NCBI RefSeq assembly: GCF_900103215.1
Contig: NZ_FNGV01000001.1
Coordinates: forward strand, 248,001 to 312,000
Direction of reading: 5' to 3'
Length of the DNA: 64,000 nucleotides
From: Kriegella aquimaris
GTDB lineage: Bacteria; Bacteroidota; Bacteroidia; Flavobacteriales; Flavobacteriaceae
Shown here: in pieces, positions 44,683 to 54,286 of the stretch
Numbering within the stretch: the first letter of the stretch is position 1
Layout of the letters: each line of letters starts with the position of its first letter
Program-made: the position numbers and the translations under genes
The notes under the pieces: generated by a model
The model's input: only the letters and a program-made list of their open reading frames with translations
Databases searched by the model: none
What the model was told of the DNA's origin: nothing

Positions 44683-45090
44683 TCAGTTTCTTTTTTCGAC
44701 GGCGTAATAAATTGTTTTTCCCTGTATACCCCATAATTTTGCTTTATCAATATCGTTCCCCATATATATATCGATGCTATTCTTCCATTTTCTATGCATC
44801 TTATCTTTTACCACATAAATTCCGGGCAATCCTTCAATCTTTACTTTGGTCATGTACCCAAGTCCTTGATTTATAAGGTCTTGAGAAACCGCAATACTTG
44901 GCTCTCCAGGTACTAAAGTATCGCCCCAAGCCGCTAACATTGGGTGGTTTTCTGTTTGGGATTCCACTGAATTGTAAGCCGAGACAGTAACTTCCAGCGG
45001 TTTCCAAGTATAGTTGTTATCGTCGCATCCCAGCATAAATACAAATACCAATAACCCCCAAATTTGGTTTCTAGTTTGTCTCATAATCAT
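44683..45090 (-). CDS. 3D-domain lipoprotein
   Basis: A 135-residue lipoprotein (signal ending FMLGCDDN) containing a 3D domain, the double-psi barrel named for three conserved Asp residues and found in MltA-type lytic enzymes. KDKMHRKWKNSIDIYMG and the following DIDKAKLWG carry the Asp positions. It may bind or cut peptidoglycan. It lies 14 bases upstream of the amidase gene, in the same cell-wall cluster. Confidence 0.82.
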   Translation of the reverse strand: MIMRQTRNQIWGLLVFVFMLGCDDNNYTWKPLEVTVSAYNSVESQTENHPMLAAWGDTLVPGEPSIAVSQDLINQGLGYMTKVKIEGLPGIYVVKDKMHRKWKNSIDIYMGNDIDKAKLWGIQGKTIYYAVEKRN

Positions 45091-45153
45091 GGTTCAAATT
45101 TAATTGCGTACGGATTTAAAGACCGGTTTCTTTTATTACCGAAGGCTATATCA

Positions 45154-46119
45154 CTAAGATAAATTCAATGCATATGGTATTTTTTCTCCTCTATAACATG
45201 CAATAATATTCTGAGCTGCATATTCTGCCATTCGATTTCGTGCATCAATTGTTGCAGAGCCTATGTGAGGGGTTACTGCTACATTTTCCATAAAAAGGAG
45301 CGGGTTATCTTTTTTCATGGGTTCAGGATTGGTAACATCTAAACCGGCACCCCATATTTCCCCTTCTTTCAATGCGTTTATCAGATCAGTTTCATTATGA
45401 ACGCCACCTCGGGAAGTATTAATAAAAATAGCGGTTTTCTTCATTTTTACAAAAGCGTCTTTGTCAAATTTATTTCGAGTCTCATCAGTCAAAGCACAAT
45501 GCAGGGAAAGGATGTCACTTTTTTGAAGTAGTTCTTCAAAATCGACTTTCTTGGCGTTCAATTCACGTTCTGCCTCCGAATTTACCGTTCGGTTGCAATA
45601 AATCACATCCATATTATAAGCTCCTTTACACCGTTTCGCCAATTCCATGCCTATAGTGCCCAAACCAAAGACACCTAAGGTCTTGTTTTTGAGCTCTTGG
45701 CCCAAATTAGCTTGGGGTCTAAAAAACTTCCATTCCCCTTCAATAATACGTTTGTGCATATAACACATCTTTCGGGCAGTAGCCAATATGAGACCAAAGG
45801 CAATATCAGCTGTCGCATCGGTCATGGCGTTGGGGGCATTCGCAATGGGAATATTAAAGCTTGTAGCCGCATCAACATCAATATTATCATAACCTACGGC
45901 ATACTGTGAAATAATTTTTAAGTGGCTATGCTTTTTGAGAAAAGCAACATCGATACGATAACTTCCGGTAGATAGCAAGGCATCATGTTTTTGAGTAAGA
46001 TCGTCTAATTCTTTAGGGGTCATCGGGCGCTCTTTGTCCCATTTGGTGACTTCTAGCCCTTCTTTTTTCATAAGCGCTATTCCTATTTCAGGAATATCCA
46101 AACAAACTAATACTTTCAT
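45154..46119 (-). CDS. D-2-hydroxyacid dehydrogenase (glyoxylate/hydroxypyruvate reductase type)
   Basis: A 321-residue NAD(P)-dependent enzyme of the D-isomer family. The Rossmann loop is LGVFGLGTIGMELAKR; the catalytic Arg lies near NTSRGG, the Glu in GLDVTNPEP, and the His in TPHIGSAT. Close motif spacing to GhrB/glycerate dehydrogenases suggests reduction of glyoxylate or hydroxypyruvate. It stands alone in its orientation, divergent from the serine hydrolase gene. Confidence 0.9.
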   Translation of the reverse strand: MKVLVCLDIPEIGIALMKKEGLEVTKWDKERPMTPKELDDLTQKHDALLSTGSYRIDVAFLKKHSHLKIISQYAVGYDNIDVDAATSFNIPIANAPNAMTDATADIAFGLILATARKMCYMHKRIIEGEWKFFRPQANLGQELKNKTLGVFGLGTIGMELAKRCKGAYNMDVIYCNRTVNSEAERELNAKKVDFEELLQKSDILSLHCALTDETRNKFDKDAFVKMKKTAIFINTSRGGVHNETDLINALKEGEIWGAGLDVTNPEPMKKDNPLLFMENVAVTPHIGSATIDARNRMAEYAAQNIIACYRGEKIPYALNLS

Positions 46120-46281
46120 TTATAATAATTAGGGGCGATCAACACGAATTATTCCAAGTAAATATCAGCCGTGTTTTTTGCCGTTTTCAATAATACAAGT
46201 TACAATTTAATAAAGTATTTTTATATTTAATTCAGCAGCAGAGAGCCTAATTATTTTTTAATAATTACCAAGAATTTTTAA

Positions 46282-47610
46282 ATGAAGTTATTGAAACGCC
46301 TTGTTCCCTGGCTATTGCTTGTTCTTTTGATTCTGGTCGCATATTTCAATTATCCCAAGCTTACTATCATTTCAGGGTATGCATCAAAAAATATGGCTTC
46401 CGCCGTTTTTATTACCCATCGCACTCCCAAATCGGTTACAGACAGTGATAATAGTATTCCGTTGATTAACCTTACGGAAGTTGAATCAGAACCAACAATG
46501 GCCATGGCGACCATTTTTGGTCTTATGGAACGAAAAACAATCTGTCGCGAAGGTTTAGGTTGTGTTCTGATAAATGATTCGTACAATCCGAAAAGCCATA
46601 TACCCACACCCCATAGGGAACTCATAAGCAACGAACTACCCTTCCCTTACGGAAATAATGGAACGAAGGATACCGTTTTTGACAATGTCGATTATGCTTT
46701 ATTACAAAAAACTGTGGATAGTTTATTTTCTACAGAAAGTCAAAAAACGCGTACCGTTTTGGTTGCTTATAAAAATCAAATTGTTGCCGAACGTTATGCC
46801 GAGGGGTTTACAAAAGAAACCCCAATGTTGGGTTGGTCGATGACCAAGAGTGTCTTGGGTACCTTATATGGCATTTTAGCTCATCAGGAAAAATTAGATT
46901 TAGACAGCCCCGCCCCCATCGCATCATGGCAGAACGACGAGCGAAAGCATATTACTCTGAACCATCTATTGCGAATGCAAAGCGGATTGGAATGGGATGA
47001 AGACTATACTAAAATTTCAGATGTAACCCGTATGTTATTTTTGAATTCCGATATGACAACGGTTCAACAGGAAAAGAAGGCCATAGGCTCACCGACCGAA
47101 ATTTGGAATTACTCTTCGGGAACGACCAATCTCTTGTCCGGTATTTTGCGGAAGCACTTCAACACCCATCAAGAATATTTAGATTTTCCATATACAGCCT
47201 TAATTGATAAAATAGGAATGAACTCTATGATTATCGAAGCTGATACAAAAGGGAACTTTGTCGGTTCTTCATATGGATGGGCGAACACAAGAGATTGGGC
47301 AAAATTCGGAATTCTTTATCTAAATAAAGGCTATTGGAACGGAGAACAATTATTTTCACCGGATTGGGTGGATTATATAAAACAACCCACAGTTAATTCA
47401 AATGGAACCTATGGTGCCCACTTTTGGCTGAATGCCGGTGGAAAATATCCAGACGTACCTCGAGACCTTTATTCAGCCAATGGTTTCCAGGGACAAAGGG
47501 TATTTATAATTCCGTCAAAAGATTTGGTAGTCGTTCGAACCGGTATTTCCGATGGGTCTGTTTTTGATGTGAACACCTTTTTAAAAGGTATCATTGCCTC
47601 TATTCGATAA
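46282..47610 (+). CDS. Serine hydrolase of the beta-lactamase/class C family
   Basis: A 442-residue protein with an N-terminal membrane anchor (LLLVLLILVAYF). The catalytic motif SxxK is SMTKS near residue 190, and a Tyr motif occurs in IWNYSSGTTNLL. The C-terminal region has the family's long substrate-binding loops. The enzyme should face the periplasm. Members include esterases and DD-peptidases; resistance cannot be inferred. Confidence 0.85.
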   Translation: MKLLKRLVPWLLLVLLILVAYFNYPKLTIISGYASKNMASAVFITHRTPKSVTDSDNSIPLINLTEVESEPTMAMATIFGLMERKTICREGLGCVLINDSYNPKSHIPTPHRELISNELPFPYGNNGTKDTVFDNVDYALLQKTVDSLFSTESQKTRTVLVAYKNQIVAERYAEGFTKETPMLGWSMTKSVLGTLYGILAHQEKLDLDSPAPIASWQNDERKHITLNHLLRMQSGLEWDEDYTKISDVTRMLFLNSDMTTVQQEKKAIGSPTEIWNYSSGTTNLLSGILRKHFNTHQEYLDFPYTALIDKIGMNSMIIEADTKGNFVGSSYGWANTRDWAKFGILYLNKGYWNGEQLFSPDWVDYIKQPTVNSNGTYGAHFWLNAGGKYPDVPRDLYSANGFQGQRVFIIPSKDLVVVRTGISDGSVFDVNTFLKGIIASIR

Positions 47611-47621
47611 TAGGTCAAAAC

Positions 47622-48470
47622 CTAAGGAATCCATTTATCCTTCCCGAAGTCGGGTTTCCGTTTTTCTAAAAAAGCATTTCTACCTTCTTTGGCTTCCTCC
47701 GTTCCATAGGCCAATCGCGTTGCCTCCCCGGCAAAAACCTGTTGCCCTACCATACCATCGTCTGTAAGGTTCATTGCAAACTTGAGCATTTTTATAGAAG
47801 TGGGCGACTTTTCAAGAATTTCCTGTGCCCATTGGTAGGCGGTATCTTCAAGTTCTTCATGGGGTATAACCGCATTGACCATTCCCATTTCATAAGCCTC
47901 TTGAGCAGAATAGTTTCTTCCTAAGAAAAAGATTTCACGCGCTTTTTTCTGCCCCACCATTTTAGCCAAATACGCAGACCCATAACCACCATCAAAACTG
48001 GTTACATCGGCATCGGTCTGTTTAAAGATAGCATGTTCTTTACTTGCCAGTGTAAGATCACAGACCACGTGCAAACTATGTCCGCCACCGACGGCCCAAC
48101 CGGGTACCACGGCGATGACTGCTTTGGGCATAAACCGAATCTGGCGCTGTACTTCTAAAATATTGAGGCGGTGCATACCATCTTCACCGATATAGCCTTG
48201 TTCTCCCCTAGCCTTTTGATCGCCTCCACTACAGAACGAAAAGATACCATCTTTGGTCGAAGGTCCTTCGGCCGAAAGCAAAACCACTCCTATGCTAGTA
48301 TCTTCCTGCGCATCATAAAAGGCTTGGTAAAGTTCACTAGTGGTTTTAGGGCGAAAAGCATTTCGAACGTTGGGACGATTAAAGGCAATACGGGCTACGC
48401 CATTAGATTTCCTATAAGTAATATCTTCAAACTCTTTGGCTGTTTTCCAGTTGGGCTTTTGCATTGGCAT
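47622..48470 (-). CDS. menB: 1,4-dihydroxy-2-naphthoyl-CoA synthase
   Basis: A 282-residue crotonase-fold enzyme of the menaquinone pathway that closes the naphthoate ring. Typical MenB features are VARIAFNRPNVRNAFRPKT, the oxyanion-hole region FCSGGDQKARG, and TSFDGGYGSAYLAKMVGQKK, with the conserved Asp and Tyr region. Length matches MenB closely. The other menaquinone genes are not in this window. Confidence 0.95.
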   Translation of the reverse strand: MPMQKPNWKTAKEFEDITYRKSNGVARIAFNRPNVRNAFRPKTTSELYQAFYDAQEDTSIGVVLLSAEGPSTKDGIFSFCSGGDQKARGEQGYIGEDGMHRLNILEVQRQIRFMPKAVIAVVPGWAVGGGHSLHVVCDLTLASKEHAIFKQTDADVTSFDGGYGSAYLAKMVGQKKAREIFFLGRNYSAQEAYEMGMVNAVIPHEELEDTAYQWAQEILEKSPTSIKMLKFAMNLTDDGMVGQQVFAGEATRLAYGTEEAKEGRNAFLEKRKPDFGKDKWIP

Positions 48471-48562
48471 CTATTTTACTGCTTTGCAAAATACTATTAT
48501 TTGGGGAAAGACAAAGACAATTCGGCAAAGTGTTTTTGCTTATTTTTATTATGTAAACTTTG

Positions 48563-49102
48563 CTAAAAGGTGATATTTACAAAGGGAATAATGGGGCTGC
48601 TGTAAACACTCTCATCCGAATCATATAAGATATTGTACTTCGCACCAAGTGAAATTTTATCGGTAATATTAAAGCCTGCACCAACAAATAAGGCAGAGTC
48701 CCAATAATCTTTTTTGGTGTCCCCCGTAACTGCTTCCGTTGTGGTATTTACCTTTAGTTGGGCAAATTCCAATAGCATGGTAAGTTTTTTAATCGGACTG
48801 TACTGGCTCAGAACATTCGCTCCAAAAGTGGTGGTGCTCTGTAAGTCTTTGATCGAGGTATAATTCCCCTGAAGCCCTACGCCGAAACTTACTGTATTGC
48901 TGACATCGTATATAAGATTGGGCGATAGGCCAATATTGGTGCCGCCGACAAAACTCAATCCAAACCCACAACCAAATTTTAACCTTCTATCTACTTTTGC
49001 CGTGCTGTCTACAACTGTGACTTCTGTGGCTTGTGAAAATAAATCTTCGCTAGAGACAAAAACTATCATTACAATTACTATTCTCAAAAGTATTCTTTTC
49101 AT
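48563..49102 (-). CDS. Small outer-membrane beta-barrel protein
   Basis: A 179-residue protein with a signal peptide and repeated amphipathic strands (LKFGCGFGLSFVGGTN, then FGVGLQGNYTSIKD) ending in Phe (FVNITF), the pattern of an 8-stranded outer-membrane barrel. Function unknown. It is the last leftward gene before the sensor-kinase region. Confidence 0.75.
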   Translation of the reverse strand: MKRILLRIVIVMIVFVSSEDLFSQATEVTVVDSTAKVDRRLKFGCGFGLSFVGGTNIGLSPNLIYDVSNTVSFGVGLQGNYTSIKDLQSTTTFGANVLSQYSPIKKLTMLLEFAQLKVNTTTEAVTGDTKKDYWDSALFVGAGFNITDKISLGAKYNILYDSDESVYSSPIIPFVNITF

Positions 49103-49449
49103 TATTTAAGAGGTTCGTTAAAAAAAACTATCTACCCAAGATATATCTTTTTTATGAAATTTTATGATATTTCTTCATAGTGCCCAGATAACGGAATTTA
49201 CAATTACACCTTAAAAAAATATTTTGAGGATTAGCCAAAACCTTTAATGCTCATGGTCAAGAATACCACATATAATTTTCACATTATGACATAATAATTA
49301 TCCTACATATACAGTAGGTTATCCCAATTTAATCTATTTTAGTAAAAATTTAGGTGTGTAAAACAAGACATATTGTCACTTATATTTGAGTTTTACATGG
49401 CGTAGCAGTGTTTAATTTCCTGCTAAATATTATATTAGCAATACTACCA
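49103..49449. other. AT-rich upstream region of the sensor kinase
   Basis: About 347 bases without a supported gene. A perfect Bacteroidota-type -7 box TATATTTG lies at 49381-49388; no clear TTG -33 element stands at the usual distance. I see no RNA gene or long repeat. Confidence 0.55.
49381..49388 (+). promoter_or_regulatory. TAnnTTTG -7 box before the PAS kinase
   Basis: TATATTTG matches the Bacteroidota -7 consensus. The start of transcription would fall near 49395, which makes the ATG at 49450 a better translation start than the GTG at 49408. Confidence 0.5.
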
Positions 49450-52449
49450 ATGGGTACTAAGAATCAAAAAAATCAAACTATCGATATTGAGCCAATTGAT
49501 ATTAATGCCATTGCGCGAATAGGTTCTTGGGAATTGCTTTTGGAAACAAAGACGTTTGTATTTAACAAAATATCTTGCGATATTTTAGAAATACCACAAG
49601 GCATATTAAAACTAGATGAATGTTCGTCTTACTTCAAAAACGATTCTTTTGCGGCGCAAATTTGCAAAGGAATTGATGACGTGCTAGCTGCCCAGATGCC
49701 ATTTGATCAAGAAATAGAATTAAAAACAGCCCAAAATAAAGTTATTTGGGTTCATTTGGTAGCGCAGGGAATATACAACGATAATAAATGTGTAAAAATT
49801 GCTGGTATTTTACAGGATATTAGCAAACAGAAAGCATTGGAGAATAAACTGATTCAAAAGGATGAGCTTCTAAACTTCACCATAAACAAGGCTTCTTTAG
49901 GTTACTGGGAGTGGAATTTAGATTCCAATCTGGTAACATGTTCCGAAAATGTTTATAGCCTACCTGGCATTGAAGAAGATACACCAATTACCATTGATAC
50001 AATGATAAACGCTGTACACCCCGAAGATGTCGAAATGGTGCGTGAACATATAACGAAATCGGTAAAGACAAAATCTTTTGAAACACTTTTTCATCGGTAC
50101 ATTATAGATGATGGCGCCGAAAGAACAATGCAAGTTTTAGGAGATTTCATAAGTGATGAGACTGGTAAAATAACCAGTATGCTTTGCATTTCTCAAGATA
50201 TTTCGACTAAAAAGCACTTCGAGACTGAACTATTGAAAAAAAACCAAATTTTCAATGTTGTTCAGCGAAGAGCACTGCTAGGGCATTGGCAATGGGATCT
50301 CAAGACTAAATTAGTAACCTGTTCCGAGAATATGTCTGACCTGCTTGAGATTGAGCATAATAAAAATTTCGCTGTAAGTACGCTCTTAAAAGATGTGCAT
50401 CCAGAAGACTTGGAAAGCGTTCATGCAAATCTGGAAAACACAATTAAAACCAAAAAATTCAAGAGTTTCTCTCATCGTATTGTTATAGATGGTGACGTAA
50501 GAGAGATTCAAGTAAATGGAAAGGTCAATATTGATAAAAATGGGGATGTGCTAAATGTCTTGGGTATTTCCCAAGATATAACCAAACTAAAGAGCATTGA
50601 GAACAAATTGCTGGAAAATAACCGACTTCTAAATTTTGCCGAACAAAAGGCCACGTTGGGCAATTGGTCTTGGAACCTTGTCACCAACGATGTTACTTGG
50701 TCGAAAAATCTTTATCACATATTCGATATCCAAGAAGGCGCACAAATTTCCGTTGATACCTTATTCAATTATGTTCATCCCGAGGATTTAGAAAAAATGC
50801 GGGAAAGTATTGCCGAAGCCATTAGAAAAAAATCTTTTGATGATTTTCTATTGCATAGGATTGTTTTAGACAATGGTACGATTAAAACGCTTCGTGTCTC
50901 GGGAGAAGTGTTCACCAATGAAAAAGACGAAGTAATAGAAATTGTAGGGATAAGTCAGGACGTAACAGAAGCATATAAAAATGAAAGGGACTTACTGAAA
51001 AAAAATCAAATCTTGAATTTTGGCGAGCAAATTTCCAAAATAGGCAATTGGCAGTGGAACTTAATCACCAACGATGTAAAATGGTCAAAAAACCTATATC
51101 GTATTTTTGATCATGAAACTAGCTCAGGAATAACTTTTGATATTTACTTTGAGTATGTACATATTGATGATAGGCCAAAAGTAACTGCTTTTATAGATAA
51201 ACTTTTTAACAACAAATCTTTTGAAAAAATAATACACCGTATCGTTTTAAAAGATGGAACGATTAGGACTGTAGAACTATCGGCAACTGTCAATGCCGAT
51301 CTATCAGGAGAATTGGTTGAAATGTTGGGGACATGCCAAGACATAACCGCGCAGCGTTCAGAGGAAATTAAATTTAGAGGCTTGTTAGAGTCCGCACCAA
51401 ATGCCACACTAATTATAAACGAAGATTCTATCATCCAAGACATAAATAAACAGGCCGAAAAATTGTTTGGTTACAGGCCTCAAGAATTAGTAGGTCAATC
51501 GGTAGATATGTTGGTTCCATCAAGATTTGCGGCGAAGCGGGCACAATACAAAAAGTCGTTTTTAGTCAGTCAACGCGTACAGATTATGGACATTGGGGAA
51601 GACCTGTATATGATTAAAAAGAAGGGAGAGGAAATACCCGTACAAATAACACTCGGGCCACTACAAACGGAAGAAGGCCTTTTGATTTCGGTCGCGATAC
51701 GGGATATAAGCGTTGAAAGATTGGCCGAACGCAATATACTGGAAGCTAAAGACCATTTAGAATTGCTTACCGAGGAGCTAATGGCTCAAAACCATAAACT
51801 TGCCGATTTTACCCAAATAACTTCCCACAATCTGCGGGCACCAGTAAGTAACCTAAACAGTATTTTGGAACTCTATAAATTTTCCGAAGATGAGGAAGAA
51901 CGGACCGAGCTATTTGAAAAGTTTGAAATTGTAATTGATCATCTTACATTGACCTTGAATACGCTCATAGAGGTTTTAAAAACTAAAAGTGAGAAATCAA
52001 TAGAACGCAGCGAAGTCTCATTTACCAAGACTTTGAAAAAAACAGAAGATATACTTCTTGCCCAAATTTCGAAAAGCGGTACATCTATTAGATGTGATTT
52101 CTCACAAATCGATAAGTTATCGTATAACCAAATTTATTTAGAGAGTATTTTTCAAAATATCATTGGTAACGCCATTAAGTATCGACACCCAGAACGAAGC
52201 CCTGAAATTATCGTGACTTCCGAAATCGAAAATGAAACTATAAGATTAAGTTTTAAGGATAATGGACTCGGAATCGATCTAAAAAGACATGGACATAAGC
52301 TATTCGGCCTAAACAAAGTTTTTCACAATCACCCGGAAGCTAAGGGTGTAGGGTTATTTATGACCAAAGCCCAAATAGAAGCTATGGGAGGAAAAATTTC
52401 GGCGCAAAGCCAGGTTAGCGAAGGTTCCATTTTTACTATTGAATTTTAA
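49450..52449 (+). CDS. Multi-PAS sensor histidine kinase
   Basis: A 999-residue kinase without clear membrane segments. About 125-residue PAS_3-type units repeat in tandem, each starting with a GxWxW-like core at nucleotides near 49510 (degenerate), 49896, 50278, 50657 and 51041, and ending in a GISQDIT-like strand. A sixth, ordinary PAS follows (LLESAPNATLIINEDS). The kinase core has the HisKA phosphoacceptor in TSHNLRAPVSNL, the N box NIIGNAIKY, the G1 box DNGLGID and the G2 box GVGLFM. It probably integrates intracellular signals. The response regulator gene starts 10 bases later. Confidence 0.92.
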   Translation: MGTKNQKNQTIDIEPIDINAIARIGSWELLLETKTFVFNKISCDILEIPQGILKLDECSSYFKNDSFAAQICKGIDDVLAAQMPFDQEIELKTAQNKVIWVHLVAQGIYNDNKCVKIAGILQDISKQKALENKLIQKDELLNFTINKASLGYWEWNLDSNLVTCSENVYSLPGIEEDTPITIDTMINAVHPEDVEMVREHITKSVKTKSFETLFHRYIIDDGAERTMQVLGDFISDETGKITSMLCISQDISTKKHFETELLKKNQIFNVVQRRALLGHWQWDLKTKLVTCSENMSDLLEIEHNKNFAVSTLLKDVHPEDLESVHANLENTIKTKKFKSFSHRIVIDGDVREIQVNGKVNIDKNGDVLNVLGISQDITKLKSIENKLLENNRLLNFAEQKATLGNWSWNLVTNDVTWSKNLYHIFDIQEGAQISVDTLFNYVHPEDLEKMRESIAEAIRKKSFDDFLLHRIVLDNGTIKTLRVSGEVFTNEKDEVIEIVGISQDVTEAYKNERDLLKKNQILNFGEQISKIGNWQWNLITNDVKWSKNLYRIFDHETSSGITFDIYFEYVHIDDRPKVTAFIDKLFNNKSFEKIIHRIVLKDGTIRTVELSATVNADLSGELVEMLGTCQDITAQRSEEIKFRGLLESAPNATLIINEDSIIQDINKQAEKLFGYRPQELVGQSVDMLVPSRFAAKRAQYKKSFLVSQRVQIMDIGEDLYMIKKKGEEIPVQITLGPLQTEEGLLISVAIRDISVERLAERNILEAKDHLELLTEELMAQNHKLADFTQITSHNLRAPVSNLNSILELYKFSEDEEERTELFEKFEIVIDHLTLTLNTLIEVLKTKSEKSIERSEVSFTKTLKKTEDILLAQISKSGTSIRCDFSQIDKLSYNQIYLESIFQNIIGNAIKYRHPERSPEIIVTSEIENETIRLSFKDNGLGIDLKRHGHKLFGLNKVFHNHPEAKGVGLFMTKAQIEAMGGKISAQSQVSEGSIFTIEF

Positions 52450-52459
52450 ATTGCATTAT

Positions 52460-52858
52460 ATGAAAAATCCCCTGCATGTCTGTATAGTCGACGACGACGA
52501 AATATACAAGTACGCCCTTATGAAGTCGGTGAAGCCCTTGTTGGAGGGAAGTGAAGTCACCCTCTTTTCCAATGGAGAAGATACCCTAAGCTATATTTTA
52601 GAAAATCAAAATGATATCATTGCATTACCCGATATTATTTTATTGGACATCGATATGCCCGTAATGGACGGATTTCAATTTCTAGAGGAGTACGAGAGTA
52701 TTGAACATGTGCTCGCAAAGAAAATTACCATATATATGGTTTCCTCTTCCGTCGATCCCGAAGACTTAAAACGGGCTAAAAGTTTTGACACCGTCACCGA
52801 TTACATTTCAAAACCATTAAGGGAAGATAAATTTAAAAATCTTATAAATGCCTTATAA
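52460..52858 (+). CDS. Single-domain response regulator
   Basis: A 132-residue receiver protein started at 52460 (MKNPLHVCIVDDDE). The acidic pair DDD, the phosphoacceptor Asp in IILLDIDMPVMDG, a Ser in MVSSSVD and the Lys in YISKPL are all in place. There is no output domain, so it must act by protein contact, probably as the partner of the kinase encoded immediately upstream. Confidence 0.93.
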   Translation: MKNPLHVCIVDDDEIYKYALMKSVKPLLEGSEVTLFSNGEDTLSYILENQNDIIALPDIILLDIDMPVMDGFQFLEEYESIEHVLAKKITIYMVSSSVDPEDLKRAKSFDTVTDYISKPLREDKFKNLINAL

Positions 52859-52909
52859 CTAAAATTTGGACTTGCCATTTTATGTGATGGCATCGTTGGC
52901 AAGCAAAAC

Positions 52910-54148
52910 TTATTGTTTGCTATTTTTCTCCTCGATCCACTTTGAAAGATATTTAGTGCCCTGCAGGGTTTGATGCTGTAAAAGACTACCTATGAAGTTT
53001 TTGTTGCGATGCCCATGTAAATCGGATTCTAAATGCTTTAATGCAGTCTCTAATCGCTTATTCAGGACGAATTTATCGTATACCGTGTTTATTATAATAA
53101 TGCCATTTTGTTGTGCTTTTGACCACTTCCTTTGATTTTGATACAATTCGACCGCGGTTTTTGCAAATAGAGTTGGGTCATCTTCAATACATCCGTTCCA
53201 ATCAAGGTTTTCATGCATGCTCTCGGCCCCGATCATCGTCGTTACCGAAGGTAAACCATATTGGATTGCATCGACCAGTTTCCCTTTGATACCTGCCCCA
53301 AAACGAAGGGGAGCCAAAAGTATACGAGCTTTGGTCATTACTTGCGAGACTTCTTCGGCCCAACCTTCAACTAAAAACCCCTCCTTCACTTGGTGCATTT
53401 GATGTATCTGCTGGGGTAAATTAGCGCCATAGATGTGAAGTTTGGCTTGCGGTAATCGATTCCGTATCAATGGCCAAATCTTGGTTTTTAGTTGAATAAT
53501 CGCATCCACATTGGGCGCATGCCCCCCAAAACCTATAAACATAAAATTATCGCGTTCTTCGAAAGATGGCCAAGAATCGATTGTATTTTGAACAATGGGT
53601 TCCAACATAAAAGGCAGCTGTAGGAGTAGCTCTTCATGATTTTGAATGATAGGTCGCAATAAACGCATTTCGTGACCTGAAATAATCAATGACAGGTCAG
53701 AACGGTAAATACTGGCTACTTCCCTTTTTGTTTTATCGCTTTGCAGCCAGTGATTTATGGTAAAGGTGGTATTCGTTTTAACGGCTTCGGCCCTACTCGC
53801 CCTAAGCGAATGCAAATCTTCGGTATCTAAAATTCGAATAGCTTGGGGTGCATGTTCGGCAACACGCCAACCAAACTGTTCCTCTGCCGTAAATCGGTCA
53901 AACAAAACGATATGTGGTCTTAAGCCTCGAATAAAGGCGTCAAAACTATTATGGTTTAATCGAATTTTAACGCTATTGATGGAATCATCTAGTACTATAC
54001 CGTTAGCATGTTTCTCGGCAGTACTCGCCAAGGTAATTCGATAGTCTTGCTGTCTAAAGAAGTCCATCAGTTGAAATAGCCGCACCCCGGCAGCTGAAAA
54101 ATTAGGTGCTGGCCAATTCAAGGTAATTATAAGAACCTGTTTTTTCAC
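52910..54148 (-). CDS. GT4-type glycosyltransferase
   Basis: A 412-residue protein with a GT-B fold pattern: an N-terminal Rossmann half (LIITLNWPAPNFSAAGVRLFQ) and a C-terminal half with FIGFGGHAPN, an ILLAPLRFGAGIKGKLVDA motif and a Glu region, as in family 4 transferases. It has no signal peptide. The acceptor is unknown; it stands alone between the response regulator and a helicase gene. Confidence 0.82.
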   Translation of the reverse strand: MKKQVLIITLNWPAPNFSAAGVRLFQLMDFFRQQDYRITLASTAEKHANGIVLDDSINSVKIRLNHNSFDAFIRGLRPHIVLFDRFTAEEQFGWRVAEHAPQAIRILDTEDLHSLRASRAEAVKTNTTFTINHWLQSDKTKREVASIYRSDLSLIISGHEMRLLRPIIQNHEELLLQLPFMLEPIVQNTIDSWPSFEERDNFMFIGFGGHAPNVDAIIQLKTKIWPLIRNRLPQAKLHIYGANLPQQIHQMHQVKEGFLVEGWAEEVSQVMTKARILLAPLRFGAGIKGKLVDAIQYGLPSVTTMIGAESMHENLDWNGCIEDDPTLFAKTAVELYQNQRKWSKAQQNGIIIINTVYDKFVLNKRLETALKHLESDLHGHRNKNFIGSLLQHQTLQGTKYLSKWIEEKNSKQ

Positions 54149-54286
54149 AACAACTGAGGATAAGTCATTAAAAGGTAAATTAAAGGAAATTTCTACTATC
54201 TAAAACGTAAACCATACGTTCCTTCTTTTTATACCTAGAAAATAAAAGCCAATACTAAAATAATCGACTATTACGCAGCAAACAAC

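Noticed and set aside
52871-52910. cttgcca / tggcaag repeat between the response regulator and GT4 genes
   Set aside because: A long loop and no T run, and neighbouring repeats run into the coding region; not called as a terminator.
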